Part shown: piece after piece, positions 1-10,994 of the stretch
How the letters are laid out: every line of letters starts with the position of its first letter
Position numbering within the stretch: the stretch's first letter is position 1
Source: Prinsepia uniflora
Taxonomy: Eukaryota > Streptophyta > Magnoliopsida > Rosales > Rosaceae
Assembly: GCA_032719365.1 (NCBI GenBank)
Contig: CM064864.1
Coordinates: forward strand, 3,558,817 to 3,622,816
Length of the DNA: 64,000 nucleotides
Reading direction: 5' to 3'
Translations under genes and position numbers: made by a program
Notes under the pieces: model-generated
The model's input: the letters and a program-made list of their open reading frames with translations, nothing else
Told to the model about the DNA's origin: nothing
Database searches by the model: none

Positions 1-2106
1 GTCCGAATTCACATGCAAATTCCAACACATGCAATTTCCGAAAATCACTTCACAATTATGAACAAACATCATAAATCCGAAACATGCATATTCATATCCA
101 GGTACTTCATCAAAATTATCACGCATGCATAAGCGAAAACCGTAACCTCGAAATGCGTTAAATACGGTAAATATCTCGAAAAACGTGAAAACACGTAAAA
201 CCGATGTATTATAATCACCATTATAAAACCATATGTAAAACCATGAGATAAAAAAGCAAAATAGTCATGCATGCCCAATTTAGAAGTCAAAAGGTCCACT
301 CACGGTTTTAGGACGCGTCAATCGCGTCCCGCGCGCTCCTCCGTAGCTTCGGAAGTGTCCGGGCCTGTAAAAATGTACAAGAAGGGTTACAAACATCCTC
401 AAATAGCTCGTAGGATTTTCCCTAATTTTCCCGGATTTTTCGGCGAAATAAACCTTAAGGTCCTAAACTTCCAAGCTCCCGAAATTATCCTGAAAGACTC
501 CCGAACAATTCGAACTCTAAAGGTAAAATGTTAATTACACTGAAAGGATCAATTTCCATGTTGACCGTAATGGGAGATGACATCGCACGCGCCGTCACGC
601 GCCGCCCAAAGTGGCTGCGCGTGAAGGCCACGCGCCAAGCTACAATGTCATCGTTCCTACCCGGATAGCCTGATAAACGGGTCTGTCACCCGCGACACAA
701 CCCGACCAGTTCAAGTTCAAATATCAAGCAATTCCTCCCGTTTTCAATCCTAACACCTTCTATACTCTATTAATTTTATGTCTGTACTAATCATTAACCT
801 CGACTGTCCCTAAATCGTTTCAACCCATACTTGAACAGCCGAACGGGTCGTCACCCAGAACTCACCCAAACTAACTCCATTCTCAAATCAATTTCACCAG
901 TAGATTAAGGGAGCTTAGACGAACACAATGGCACTAACAATTTAGCTCGTCGTTACCTGGAAGTCGTCGTCCTCAGCACTGGTTTTCCCCTGAAACTGAG
1001 ACTCAGGTTCCCGGCCAAACTGTCCTCCTCCTCCTTCAACTCTTGCACGGTTGTGCACGAAGTGATCCCAGAAGTCCAACACGGCCTATGGTTTCGATCA
1101 ACAGGCTCCAGAAATTGAATGGGATTTTTCCCTCCAACTGGTTCCTCCCTGAGCAGTGACTTGGGTTCTAGGGCCAACAGTGGTCGTCCTCACCCAAAAC
1201 TTGCACCAACATGATCCTTCCACTCCCAGAAGTCCTTCAATGTGTTTAGGTTTGTCTCTCAACCCGTAGAAGTCGAATTCAGAGCTTTCCCCCCAAAAAC
1301 CCGAAAATGGTTCTTCACGGTTTCACTCACGGTTTCCTCTCAACTCAGCTCCTAAACTGAACCAAATGACCCAACTGAGTCCTCTCCTCACTCCTTTACT
1401 ATGTCGATCGATTCAAACGGCCAGCAACCCGTTGGAGACCAACTGAGATTTTCTGAAAATGTCTCCCACGCACACAGAAGCCATAGCCATTATTTAACCC
1501 AGTCCGTGCACTCAGTCTCTGCCCAGACACGCAGGGATGCTTCCCACAATCTCAAAATTCATAAACTAACCCCACTCACCAGTCCACTTAGCCATAAACA
1601 ATTGCACGCACAAAGCTCCACGACCGCACTCTGTTTTCCACGGTGGTGCTACAGTAACCGCCGTGAAAATGACCGAAATGCCCCTCTGTGCAATAATTAC
1701 CAAATTGCCCTCCAGCTTCCGTGACCCATAACTCGGTCATCCGATGTCCGTTTCAAGCGTGCCGCCTGTCGTTGTACTCAGGGCGTCGAGACGAACATAA
1801 CGGTCTTCGAGTCAAATGCATATCAATTGTTAAACAAAAAATCAACTTTTCCCCACAACAACGCCCAATTACGGTAATGCCCCTGAACTTCTGAACATCA
1901 TAACTTTCACCCTGATCGTCCGAATCGAACGTGCCACCTGTCTATGAACTCGTGACGTCCCGAACTACGTCACGGTCATCACTCCACGTCCGTTCGACCT
2001 CCCAATCAAAAAGTCAACAAATTGGCCACACAAATCACAGGGGTAAAAACGTCATTTTATTCAATATTTTACAATATTACATTTTCAGAACGTCCGGGGC
2101 GTTACA
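1..2106 (-). repeat. Tek-A LTR (Tekay chromovirus), cut by window start
   Basis: The right edge reads GGGGCGTTACA, so on the minus strand the LTR starts TGTAACGCCCC. The sequence is collinear with the Tek-A LTRs at 22260-25108 and 38250-41130. Its right neighbour is copia LTR sequence rather than Tek-A internal sequence, so it is a solo LTR or the 5' LTR of an element lying to the left. ATAGT at 2107-2111 is the candidate target duplication; the uninterrupted copia LTR at about 6905 also has ATAGT. This copy keeps two segments (about 940-1200) that are separately deleted in the other two Tek-A LTRs. The donor end of the intron-like cassette is at 303. Confidence 0.85.
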
Positions 2107-2419
2107 ATAGTCATGTATAAGATTTAGCTCCAATTAATCTCATGGTAACTCTCATGAGTATAGTAATTTCCCACAATAAGTTGGGAGATCAAAAGTCTTC
2201 TTTGTTTTGAAGCATATGAATGAACCTACCCAAATTCACATAAATGCACAAACCATAACATGTGCATTGGGATATCAAAAGTCTTCATTTGGGAACTCCA
2301 AAAATCATATTAATTCTCTTTCACATAATGGAGGGATAAATCCATCAAATTCTCCCGCACTAAATGGAGGGAATAACCCATCAAATTTCCCTCCACTTAA
2401 TTGATGGAATAACTCATCA
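2107..2419 (-). repeat. copia 3' LTR, remnant
   Basis: It matches the start-proximal part of the 5' LTR at about 6905-7184, including the tandem short blocks around CCACTTAATGGAGGG. On the minus strand it begins TGATGAGTTATT at 2419, directly after a purine-rich tract (revcomp of 2420-2432) that serves as polypurine tract. The rest of the LTR lies beyond the inserted Tek-A LTR. Confidence 0.85.
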
Positions 2420-2453
2420 ATTTCCCCCTTCTTAAGTTAAGTGGAGGGCTCTA

Positions 2454-3225
2454 TCATACTAGATGCGCTTCTGCAAAACTCATACTTGTCCTTTTGTTAA
2501 GACTTTGTCATCATATCTGAACCATTGTCATCATTATGGATCTTCTAGATTTGAATTTGCTTGGATTCCAACACTTCACGAATCCAATGATATCTAATAT
2601 CAATATGCTTTGACCTTGAGTGGAAACTTGAGTTCTTACTCAAATGAATAGCACTCTGGCTGTCACAATGAAGAACATATTTTTGTTGCTCTTGTCCCAA
2701 CTCTTGTACGAACGTCTTCATCCACAGTAACTCCTTGCAAGCTTCTGTAGCAGCAATAAACTCTGCTTCTGTAGTTGACAGAGCAATGCACTTCTGTAAT
2801 TTAGACTGCTAGCAAATAGCTCCCCCAGAAAAAGTAAACAGATAACTTGTTGTGGACTTTCCGGTGTCAAGTTCTCCAGCATGGTCTGCATGTGTGTACC
2901 CAACCAATTCGGGCTTACCACATCCAAAACACAAACTCATTTTAGAGGTACCTCTGAGATATCTCATAATCCATTTTAATGCTTCCTAGTGTTCTTTACC
3001 CAGTGTGGATAAGAATCTGCTAACAGAACCAATTACATTTGTTAAATCTAGCCTGGTGCAGACCATCATATACATAAGACTCCCAACTGCTGAAGCATAT
3101 GGCACCGAGTTCATATCTTCCTTCTCTTTGTCACTTGTAGGACACTGCTTGGAGCTGAGCTTGAAATGACTAGCAAGAGGAGTCACAACTGATTTTGTCT
3201 TATCCATGTTGAATATCTTCAACAC
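2454..3225 (-). pseudogene. copia RNase H domain
   Basis: C-terminal part of the copia polyprotein: ribonuclease H, which degrades the RNA strand of the RNA/DNA hybrid in the virus-like particle. The upstream part shows the usual copia tether with PYASAVGSLMYMM. After a TGG-to-TAG stop near 2986 (GKEH*EALKW) the frame continues through CIALSTTEAEFIAATEA and HCDSQSAIHLSKN, the signature acidic motifs, and ends SFAEAHLV followed by TGA at 2454-2456. The ending lies 35 bases before the polypurine tract, as is usual. The first catalytic region reads YTHADHAG, where copia elements normally have Y-D-A-D, so a catalytic Asp seems lost (D to H). Confidence 0.85.
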
Positions 3226-3249
3226 CTTCTCGATATAACGTTCTTGCGA

Positions 3250-4179
3250 TTACCACAACTTACCATTCTTTCGATCATGAGAGATATGCATACCGAGAAT
3301 CTGCTTTGCTAGTCCTAAGTCTTTCATTGCAAAAGACTTGCTGAGTTCTTTCTTCAACTTGCTAATGTTGTCACTATCACGACCTACGATCAACATGTCA
3401 TCAACATATAAGAGAAGTATAATAAACTCTCCATCAGAGTACTTCTTGACAAAAACACAATGATTAGAAGTGGTCCTCTGGTATCCATGTTTGATCATGA
3501 AGGAATCAAACTTTTTGTACCATTGTCGTGGTGCTTGCTTTAGTCCATACAAACTCTTCTTTAGTCGATAGGCTAGGTCTTCTTTTCCTGTGACTTTGAA
3601 ACCTTCTGGCTGCTCCATGTAAATTTCTTCTTTAAGGTCTCCATGAAGGAATGCAGTCTTAACATCTAGTTGCTCAACTTCTAGATTCAGACTAGCAGCC
3701 AAACCAAGCACTACTCTGATAGATGTCATCTTCATTATTGGTGAGAAAATCTCTTCAAATTCAACTCCTTGTTTCTGACTGAAGCCTTTCATAACCAGCC
3801 TTGCTTTGTATCTTAGTTGTGAGCTGTTTTCTTCTGTCTTTAATTTATACATCCACTTATTCTTGAGAGCTCTTCTTCCTTTCGACAATTTCACCAAATC
3901 ATAAGTGTGGTTATCATGTAAGGATTTCAACTCATCTTTCATGGCTTTCAACCACTCCCTATTTTTCTCATGGGTCACAGTTTTTTGGTAGCACCCAGGC
4001 TCTCCTGCATCTGTCAGCAGCACAAACTGGTCTGGGGAGTAGAAGTTGTTGAGTTTTTTCTGTTTGTTCGATCTTCTCAATTGTGGTTCTTCAAGAGCTT
4101 GATCTTCTTGCACATATTCAAGCACAACATTATCATCATTGTTGTTAACAATAGGTTTAGTATTAATGTTCTCGACCAC
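3250..4179 (-). pseudogene. copia reverse transcriptase domain
   Basis: About 310 codons are open. The domain copies element RNA to DNA. Visible are the LKNKWMYKLK start, ARLVMKGFSQKQGVEFEE, QLDVKTAFLHGDLKEEIYM (first catalytic Asp), SLYGLKQAPRQWY and LLLYVDDMLIVGRD with the YVDD catalytic centre. The stretch KELSKSFAMKDLG followed by KQILGM is what I associate with Tork/Tnt1-type copia. The frame ends at a TTA-to-TAA change (GKLW*SQERY) and continues beyond it into the RNase H tether. The catalytic residues are intact, so inactivation comes from stops elsewhere. Confidence 0.92.
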
Positions 4180-4275
4180 ATCTCCCCCTTCATCACGAAC
4201 CCTGGGCTGAGAAACTGGATCTAGGTTGACTGTATATTCTTTGGAGTCATTTGACTTCTCCCTCTTCTGGACATC

Positions 4276-5212
4276 TTAAATGGTTTGATCTTCAAAGAAG
4301 ACCACAACTTTACTTCTGACAATCTTCTTATTGACAGGATCCCATAGTCTATACCTAAACTCTTCATCTCTATAGCCCAGAAAAATGCATTCTTTTGATT
4401 TGACATCAAGCTTGGACCTCTCATCTTTTGGGATGTGAACAAATGCTCTGCAGCCAAACACTTTCAAGTATTGATAGGACACGTGTTTACCACTCCAAAC
4501 TTGTTGGGTACATCGCCATTTAGTGGAGCTGATAGAGATAAATTGATCAAGTGCACTGCAGTCATCAATGCTTCACCCCAGAAACTCTTTGGTAACTTGG
4601 AATGAGATAACATACATTTTATTCTCTCAACGATTGTTCTGTTCATCTTCTCAACCAACCCATTGTGTTGAGGGGTCTTTGGAACTGATCTTTCATGTCT
4701 GATCCCATTATTCTTGCAATAGGCTCTGAAGTCTCCCATGTACTCTCCACCATTATAGAACAGATACACTTAAGTGTCATGCTTGTCTCACGTTCAACAG
4801 TGGCATAGAAATTCTTGAACACTTCAAAGACTTGATCTTTGGATTTGATTGCAAAGGCCCACACCTTCCTACAGTGATCATCAATGAAGGTAACAAAGTA
4901 TCTTGCACCACCAAGAATGTTAGTAGTCATAGGCCCACAAACATCAGAATAAACGACATCCAATATATTGAGTTTTCTAGGTGCATCTTTATAATGAAAT
5001 GAAGCTCTATGTTTTTTTCCAGTTAGACAATCAGTGCATTGATATAGAGGAGTACCTTTTGCTTTCAATCCGGTTAATACCTCTTTTTTAGCGAGGATTT
5101 GCAATCCCTTCTCACTTATATGACCCAAACGCCTATGGCGTATCCCAATCGCTGAATCTGATTGGCTGGTTGTTGCATTGACATGTTGATTGTTGATCTT
5201 GGCATGTGTCAT
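4276..5212 (-). pseudogene. copia integrase domain, two frameshifts, catalytic Asp lost
   Basis: Inserts the cDNA into host DNA. The N-terminal zinc-binding part reads HRRLGHISEKGL with CTDCLTGKKHR following (an H-H-C-C type finger). The core starts YSDVCGPM (first Asp). The second catalytic block, normally ending in SDNGGEY, reads FYNGGEY here: the GAT codon has become TAT at 4755-4757. The Glu block is kept in GLVEKMNRT. Frameshifts lie near 4770 and 4480; after the second the frame continues with LKVFGCRAFVHIPKDERSKL and IFLGYRDEEFRYRLWDP, a normal copia integrase C-terminal section. The enzyme would be dead even without the frameshifts. Confidence 0.88.
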
Positions 5213-5269
5213 ATAGAGTGTATTCTATTTCTTTCCCCTTGCTAGCACTAAAGAACCTTTGATGAGCTT

Positions 5270-6443
5270 TCATTTTCCACCACCAAACACATTGGTGTAG
5301 CCTTCATCATCTAGCAAGCCGTGAGAGATCAAATTGAGAAGCATGTCTGGAACATGTCTCACATTCTTAAGAACCAAAAGGCAGCCTGTGTTGGTCTCAA
5401 GAGCTATTTCTCCTCTTCCCACAATCTTAGACAATTTTTCATTTCCTATCCTCACATTTCCGAAATCTCCGCTTGTGTAGGATGTGAAGAACTCCTTTCG
5501 GGAAGTAACATGGAATGATGCGCCAGAATCTACAATCCAGCATGAATGTTGAGAAGTTAGATTAATAAAACCGTCATCACAAATAATGATGACCTCATCG
5601 CCTTTAGCAGCAGTAGCGGTTGTATCATTGGTTTCATTCTTTCCATTGACTCCATTTCTTTGCTCCTTTTTGAGTCGTCTACATTCTCTCTTCATGTGAC
5701 CCTTCTTACCACAATGGTAACATTCTATCTCCTTCCTTGGCCTGTAGGTGCCCCTAGAATTGTCTCTTGACTTTCCTCTGGAGCGGTCCTGGTTGTGGGA
5801 TTTTCTTTGAAAATTTCTTCCGTGTTTCTCTGTAACAAAAGCCTCTGACTCAGTTGATATCCCTTGTTCTTTCCTCCTCGCTTCTTCATTTAATAAACTG
5901 TCCTTCACCAATGGCAGAGTAAGGACACCTTGAGGAGCAGAGTTGCTAAGGGAAACCACAAGTGTGTTCCAGGTATCCAGTAGAGAGCTAAGCATCAAAA
6001 GTGTTAACAACTCATCTTCAAGCACCAACTTTGTAGTTGATAGTTGATTCACCAATTCTTGGAAATCGCTCGAGTGTTCAGAACCACTTCGACTGTCTTT
6101 GTACTTCAAGTTCATCAATCGACGAATGAGCGAAGCTTTGTTGAGGAGTCTCATTTTCGTACATCGACGCCAATTTTGCCAGCATTTGGAAGGCGTCGGT
6201 CCCCTTTGAAATGTGGTGAAAAACACTTTGGTCGATCCATGGACGGATTTCTCCAATAGCTTTTCGGTTTAGAATGGTCCAATATTTGTCAGATTTCTCT
6301 TCTGGTTTCTCTCCATTGCACAGCAATACCTCGTACAAATCTTTGCAATAGAGGATGTCCTCCATCCATGGTCTCGATATGGAATAGTTTGAAGAAATGA
6401 GTTTGATCATTGTTGAGGATGATGAGTTCGACGATTCTGCCAT
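5270..6443 (-). pseudogene. copia gag and protease
   Basis: The chosen start is the ATG at 6443 (MAESSNSSSSTM), 18 bases downstream of the primer site on the minus strand. The early part has the NYSISRPWMEDILYCKDLYEVL block typical of copia gag. A frameshift near 6140-6150 separates this from ASLIRRLMNLKYKD. The zinc knuckle is CYHCGKKGHMKREC (CX2CX4HX4C), which binds RNA. The aspartic protease follows with WIVDSGASFHVTS as active site and ends about VFGGGK near 5270. The gag-protease part is single-frame apart from that shift. Confidence 0.88.
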
Positions 6444-6460
6444 CAAGAACAATGAACCTG

Positions 6461-6472
6461 GCTCTGATACCA
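6461..6472 (-). other. copia primer-binding site
   Basis: On the minus strand this reads TGGTATCAGAGC, complementary to the 3' end of plant initiator tRNA-Met. It lies five bases from the LTR end (TGCACAAATT at 6478), which fixes that LTR boundary. Confidence 0.9.
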
Positions 6473-6477
6473 AAAGA

Positions 6478-7184
6478 TGCACAAATTAAATAGATAATTA
6501 TAATCACCAGGATCAAACTTTTCTCACCCTCAAAATAAATTGAGTAAATAAATTGACAGAAATAAAGAGGAAGTAAAAAGGTAAAAGAGGACACTGAAAT
6601 TTAACGAGGTTCGGCAATGTGCCTACGTCCTCGGACAGCAGCTCCAAAATTCTTCACTATGAATAATGAGATTACAAGTATAATCTCACCCAATGGTGGA
6701 TACACAACTCTCTCTTGGATTCACTCAAGAGGATCTCACATGCTCTTTTTTTTTCTTACAAAGGAAGCTATCTTCATATTTCTCACACAAGGAGAAACTC
6801 TCTTCTTACTCTCACTATTGGTGGATAACTTGTTGCTTGAAGGATTATTGAGAATGCTCCATCCCTCTCCTTTATATAGGGATGGATGGAAGGAAGTTAT
6901 CAATACATAGTCATGCATAAGATTTACCTTCAATTAATCTCATGGTAACTCTCATGAGTATAGTAATTTCCCACAATAAGTTAGGAGATCAAAAGTCTTC
7001 TTTGTTTTCAAGCATATGAATGAACCTACCCAAAATCACATCCATGCACAAACCATAACATATGCATTGGGATATCAAAAGTCTTCATTTGGGGAACTCC
7101 AAAGATCATATTAATTCTCTTCCACTTAATGGAGGGATAAACCCATCAAATTCCCCTCCACTTAATTTAGGGAATAACTCATCA
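6478..7184 (-). repeat. copia 5' LTR, complete
   Basis: 707 bp. In minus orientation it starts TGATGAGTTATTCC and ends AATTTGTGCA, next to the primer site. It shares its first 280 or so bases with 2107-2419. It contains a clear TATA box and several short A/G/T-rich direct repeats around 7080-7180. Confidence 0.88.
6871..6878 (-). promoter_or_regulatory. TATA box of the copia LTR
   Basis: The minus strand reads CCCTATATAAAGG inside the 5' LTR. Its position, about 310 bases into the LTR, fits the U3/R boundary of a copia promoter. A palindromic CATCCCTATATAAAGG-GGGATGG context surrounds it. Confidence 0.6.
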
Positions 7185-7406
7185 ATATGCTCATATGAGG
7201 TTCCAGGAAGAGCATCGATGACGAGAAAATCAAGCTCACCTAATAGGACCACAAATGTCAATGTCGTGTAGACCTACCTAAAAATCCATGGATGCTAGTG
7301 CAATTGTGAGTTGGGTGGAGAATGTTCTTTTTCCAACTCCACCTTTTCCTGATAATATCAGCATTGTATACTTTACAGTGGCCACCCTTTATGCAATTGC
7401 GACCAT
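7185..7406 (-). pseudogene. NBP35: NBP35 (cytosolic Fe-S assembly ATPase) pseudogene fragment
   Basis: NBP35 is a P-loop ATPase scaffold of cytosolic iron-sulphur protein assembly. The minus strand reads VAIA*RVATVKY, then LILSGKGGVGK (Walker A at 7329-7349), TFSTQLTIALASMDF, DIDICGP and, after a jump, GELDFLVIDALPGTSYEHI. These are the conserved NBP35 blocks in order. About 75 codons between DIDICGP and GELD are missing. The residue after the Walker A Lys, normally Ser/Thr, is Arg; in-frame stops occur (VAIA*R, MDF*VG). The fragment stops exactly at the copia LTR boundary, so the copia probably inserted into it and the remainder lies outside the window. Upstream sequence on the minus strand is T-rich and intron-like, so this may be an unprocessed copy. 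Family assignment is from remembered conserved motifs, not from a search. Confidence 0.75.
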
Positions 7407-8049
7407 ATGTAGAAAAAAGATAACGAACAAACCATAAAGACAAAAACACATCATTCTTGGGTCATAGAAGATGGTTTTGTAAAGAGGAAAAATAAAACAA
7501 AACAAATGATCTATATGAAACAAGAAGTTGCATAGTTTCACAAATGATGAAAATGACACAGGGATTGCTTACATTGTATGTTGGTTGAATTGGATACTTT
7601 CCAACAATTAACTAAAGAAAATTGAAATAGTGCTTGCAACCCAACTACTGATACATGAAATGCAACTTCCATACTTAGCATATATCATTGCCTAAACATA
7701 TTGTTTAATAGAATCACCCAAAACAAAAGGAAATCTGATTGGTACAGTTAAGAAGAGCAACAATTGATAGTTGACAAAAGTAAGGTTTTCAAAAATAAAA
7801 TTAGTCTTTATTCTTATATTGTAAAATTATCCTTCTACCCATAAATTGGCTTATAAGTACCCAAACTAGTTCAATAATCATAGACTATTCATATGCATAG
7901 TATTTTAACCCATACCTCCATGACGCAACATAAAACTCTGGATCAGTCTCTCTTGAACGGTTTTTACGCCTACACCATATGATAAGTCACCAACTGAGCA
8001 TTATTTCAAGGATATTTCTAATCCCTTTTACTTATCTTTTGATGATAAT
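7407..8049. other. non-coding AT-rich stretch
   Basis: No coding block, LTR edge or RNA gene recognised. On the minus strand it could be intron of the NBP35 copy. A short open piece at about 7917-7985 (minus) with a GT after GGAG looks exon-like but matches nothing I know. Confidence 0.4.
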
Positions 8050-9627
8050 CATTCAAACAATAGGAGAAAATGATCTCTTTTGTGAAGTTTGTGCAGATTG
8101 CTTAGTTGAGGTTTAAATTGGGTTTTGCAATGAAATTTGATCTTTCGAAAGCTAGATCTTTGAGAACCCAGCAAGGACTCACAAAGGAACATATCACCTT
8201 CCATTTTCACGTCCAAGATCTTCCAAGATCCAAGAAATGGTGGCTAGGCCCCCAAAGTTCTCAAAATTGCGGCTAAGGGTGTTTAGGGTGCTAACTTGTG
8301 CATCGATAACCTTTGGACGAATTTGCCTTCCTTTATCAATGAGGAATGACGTGGATTGACTTAGATAAGGAAACTTAAAGATGTCCTAGTCAAAGATGAA
8401 GTCAAGAAGTGGAAAAAAGGAAGGAAAGGGAGTCCTTGTACAACAAGGATCACAAAATGCAACTAGCACTAGGGTTCAAGGCAAAAAGGATTTTTCCTTC
8501 CCTTTTGGGTTTTGTTTTTCCCTTTATTTTAGGAAGAGGCTCGGACAGGTGTTAGGGGATATAAATAGTTGTTTTCTCATTATTTTTGGACATCCAATTT
8601 ACCTCCTAAGGTCCCAAAACTCTGCTGAATTTTTTTCTCAAAGTTATACATAAAGTTGCCGCAATTTCCTTTTGTTCATGCTTTTGGATTTGATTCTTGC
8701 ACTTTGATTGTGACGTGAAGCTTGGGAGGACAAGAAGTGTTTGTACCACTTCTCTCACGCATCATTCGTCTTAGTATTTGTGTTTCTCATTCCCTAATCT
8801 CTTTATTCTTTATATGAATTCAATTATGTTGTTTGTTAACTTAGTTATGCCTGAGTAGTTTCCTTTAGGATTAAGGCTGTTTGAAGCCCTAGCCATGTTA
8901 GTACATAATTAGATTTCTGGCTGTTGATTATGGTTGTTATGTATGCCTGGATTTTTTGGATTACTATGCTTCATGAACTCAATTTATTCTTGTAAGTTTG
9001 ATCACCTAATTTGCTTATAATTGTTGATGTAATTGCTTGATAGATCACCTCAATGTTTGTGTTCACCTTGCAATTTGTAGGATCACGTTTAAGGGGAGGG
9101 CCCTTATTCGTAATCTAAAATCATGACTCCCTAGGTCTGCACATCACTTTTTTAGGGATAATGTAGTGTCATTAAATCTTCTTTATGTTTTATGCATTAT
9201 CACGCACCAAGAGAAGATAAATGTGTGGGGTGAGCCATAGTCGGACCCCTGCATGGGCACTTAATTCAGATACATGCATAATTAATCTAATGAACAAAAT
9301 CTATGGTGAACTATAATTGGTAAAGGTGGATAACATATCCTAATTCGTCCTAATCATCAAATCAACTTTCAAATCGAGTTTTTCATCATTTTGCACTTGT
9401 TTTCATCATTCAATTTCGTTCTAATCATCACTCAAAACCCCCCCAACGTTTTTTTGCTTTTTCTCAAGTTGTTTTTTCATTCCAAACTGAGTGGATTCAT
9501 GTTGAACAAGTCCTCGAGTGATCGACCTTTACGAACCTACTATACTCGTGATACGACTTTGTGCACGTACAATGTATTACATTAGGAGTTATCATTCATA
9601 ATTTCTTGGTTGATAAATCTTCTATCA
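8050..9627 (+). repeat. Athila-type 5' LTR (start approximate)
   Basis: The end is set by TCTATCA at 9621-9627, six bases before an Athila-type primer site. The left edge is not visible because no second full LTR is available; 8050 is an estimate from the usual 1.5-1.8 kb length. Part of it (about 8930-9066) recurs in inverted orientation at 20694-20845, which confirms that it is repetitive. Confidence 0.6.
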
Positions 9628-9633
9628 AGTTTT

Positions 9634-9651
9634 TGGCGCCGTTGCTGGGGA
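9634..9651 (+). other. Athila primer-binding site
   Basis: Reads TGGCGCCGTTGCTGGGGA, the primer site characteristic of Athila/Tat gypsy elements (one change from the common GTTGCCGGGGA form). Confidence 0.88.
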
Positions 9652-9723
9652 CTTATCCCCCAACGATGTCCGTATAGTTTGGAATTATTTAACATGGTTG
9701 GTTTATTTTTTTTGCAGGTACTA

Positions 9724-9999
9724 GTTCATGTCATGCAGTTCCTTAGTGGAGGGAACAGCTCACGGCCCTACTTGTTCCTCCCGAAACTCTTCAATTCAAG
9801 ACAGTCCCCCACCAAGCCCTCGTGCCTAGACAACCTGCAAGATAGTTCTCTTGTCCCTCGTCCTAAACCTAGGCTCCTTCAGGAGTTCGCATCCCCTCAT
9901 GTGCCCGAAGATCTCTTACCTATTATCTTTCCCGTAAGCACCATTGAGAACTTTGAGCTTAAGTCTGGGACCATTCACATATGGCCTATGTTTGATAGT
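9724..9999 (+). pseudogene. Athila gag, N-terminal fragment
   Basis: A short open reading stretch downstream of the primer site. It includes FASPHVPEDLLPIIFPV and IENFELKSGTIHI. The NFELK block with preceding hydrophobic-proline text is what Athila gag starts with. The fragment is cut at about 9999, where Tek-D LTR sequence begins (match to 16854 onward). The rest of gag is absent; pol resumes only at about 18100. No zinc knuckle is left. Confidence 0.6.
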
Positions 10000-10961
10000 A
10001 CTCAGGCTAAGCTTGGGCCGCCTTGCACCGAAGGCCTGCGGCGCCGCTCGGTGGGATCCTACCGAAAACCCAACGGCAGAGCCACCGTGACCCACGACCA
10101 AGGCCTGCCTAGAAATTCCTCCTCTGGTCACCATTTTCTTCGCGATTTGGCCCTAGAGACTCGTCTAAAAACACCCTAGACGTCTGTAACTTCCAAAACT
10201 AAGAAAAAGATAGAAATTAATACCTTGGTTGTGGAGAACTTTGCCCAGTTTTCCGGTTTCCTCTCCGTCGCTTCAGGCGGCGTCCTGCGTTTAACTGGTC
10301 GATCGTGAGCTCCAGTCAGGTCCTCTGTCCCCTCCTGCGTCCACTGTTGAGCTCCAGATGGAAGGGGAAGGCTGGGTTTGCACGGTCAACCGTTTGGAGC
10401 ACGTTTGGGCCGTCGCGGGTCTTGGGTTGTCGTGGTGGCTGCGGTGGCCGGCGACGACGACAGCGAAGATGAAGATGATAGTGATGTTCAGTGAGGGTCA
10501 ATGAGGGTGAGATCGATCTGGGCTGAGAGAAAATGGAAGGGAAAAGAAGAAGGTTTGTTTGTGTGTGTGTATATGGTGTTCACGACAAAGAGAAGGGGAA
10601 ATGGTTCATGCACCCAATTATTTGGGCTTTTGGGCCAGTTAGATGAGTGACAAATGTCACTCATCTGATTCGTTCAAAGGTCCAAGTTGACTTAAGTAAG
10701 ACCATTTAATTATCCCGTTCCTTGAAAAACGTAATAGTGCCCCGTAACGTCCTTGACCCATAACTTTCGCTCCGGGTCTCCAAATTTGGTATGCCGCCTG
10801 TCCTCGTATTCAGGGCGACCCGATCTACGTATTGGTCAAAAAGTAAAAGTTAAACGATGCTTCGGGTCAAAAGTCAACATTTTGCCTTGACCAGGGGCAA
10901 AATGGTCATTTTACATATAATTTTCATTTAATTAAATAATAATAAAATCTGGGTCGTTACA
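10000..10961 (-). repeat. Tek-D 3' LTR, truncated
   Basis: Matches 16854-17815 base for base with few changes. The right edge GGTCGTTACA gives the minus-strand LTR start TGTAACGACCC, preceded by a polypurine tract (revcomp of 10963-10976, GTAAGGGGGGTGAA). The left edge breaks off at ACTCAGGCTAAG. It carries one U3 repeat unit (about 10738-10880) and the palindrome at 10641-10666. Confidence 0.88.
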
Positions 10962-10994
10962 ATTCACCCCCCTTACAAAATTTCGTCCCCGAAA

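Larger units (their letters stand above)
2107..7184 (-). mobile_element. Ty1/copia element, Tork/Tnt1-like, degenerate
   Basis: Minus-strand order is LTR 7184-6478, primer site, gag, protease, integrase, reverse transcriptase, RNase H, polypurine tract, 3' LTR remnant 2419-2107. The domain order with integrase before RT is the Pseudoviridae (copia) order. The 3' LTR is interrupted by the Tek-A LTR, so its far end is outside the window. ATATG at 7185-7189 is one side of the expected target duplication. The reading frame has at least three frameshifts and two nonsense codons, so the copy cannot move on its own. Lineage is judged from RT and gag motifs by eye. Confidence 0.9.

Noticed and set aside
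953..1177. Minus-strand open frame in the left Tek-A LTR
   Set aside because: The region is deleted in part in both other Tek-A LTRs and shows no domain.
7258..7449. Open frame on the minus strand over the NBP35 fragment
   Set aside because: It is in a different frame from the NBP35 similarity and has no similarity of its own that I recognise.
10316..10501. Small minus-strand open frame in the Tek-D LTR, also present in altered form at 17084-17356 on the plus strand
   Set aside because: Both are in the same LTR segment; the frames are not conserved between the two LTRs.
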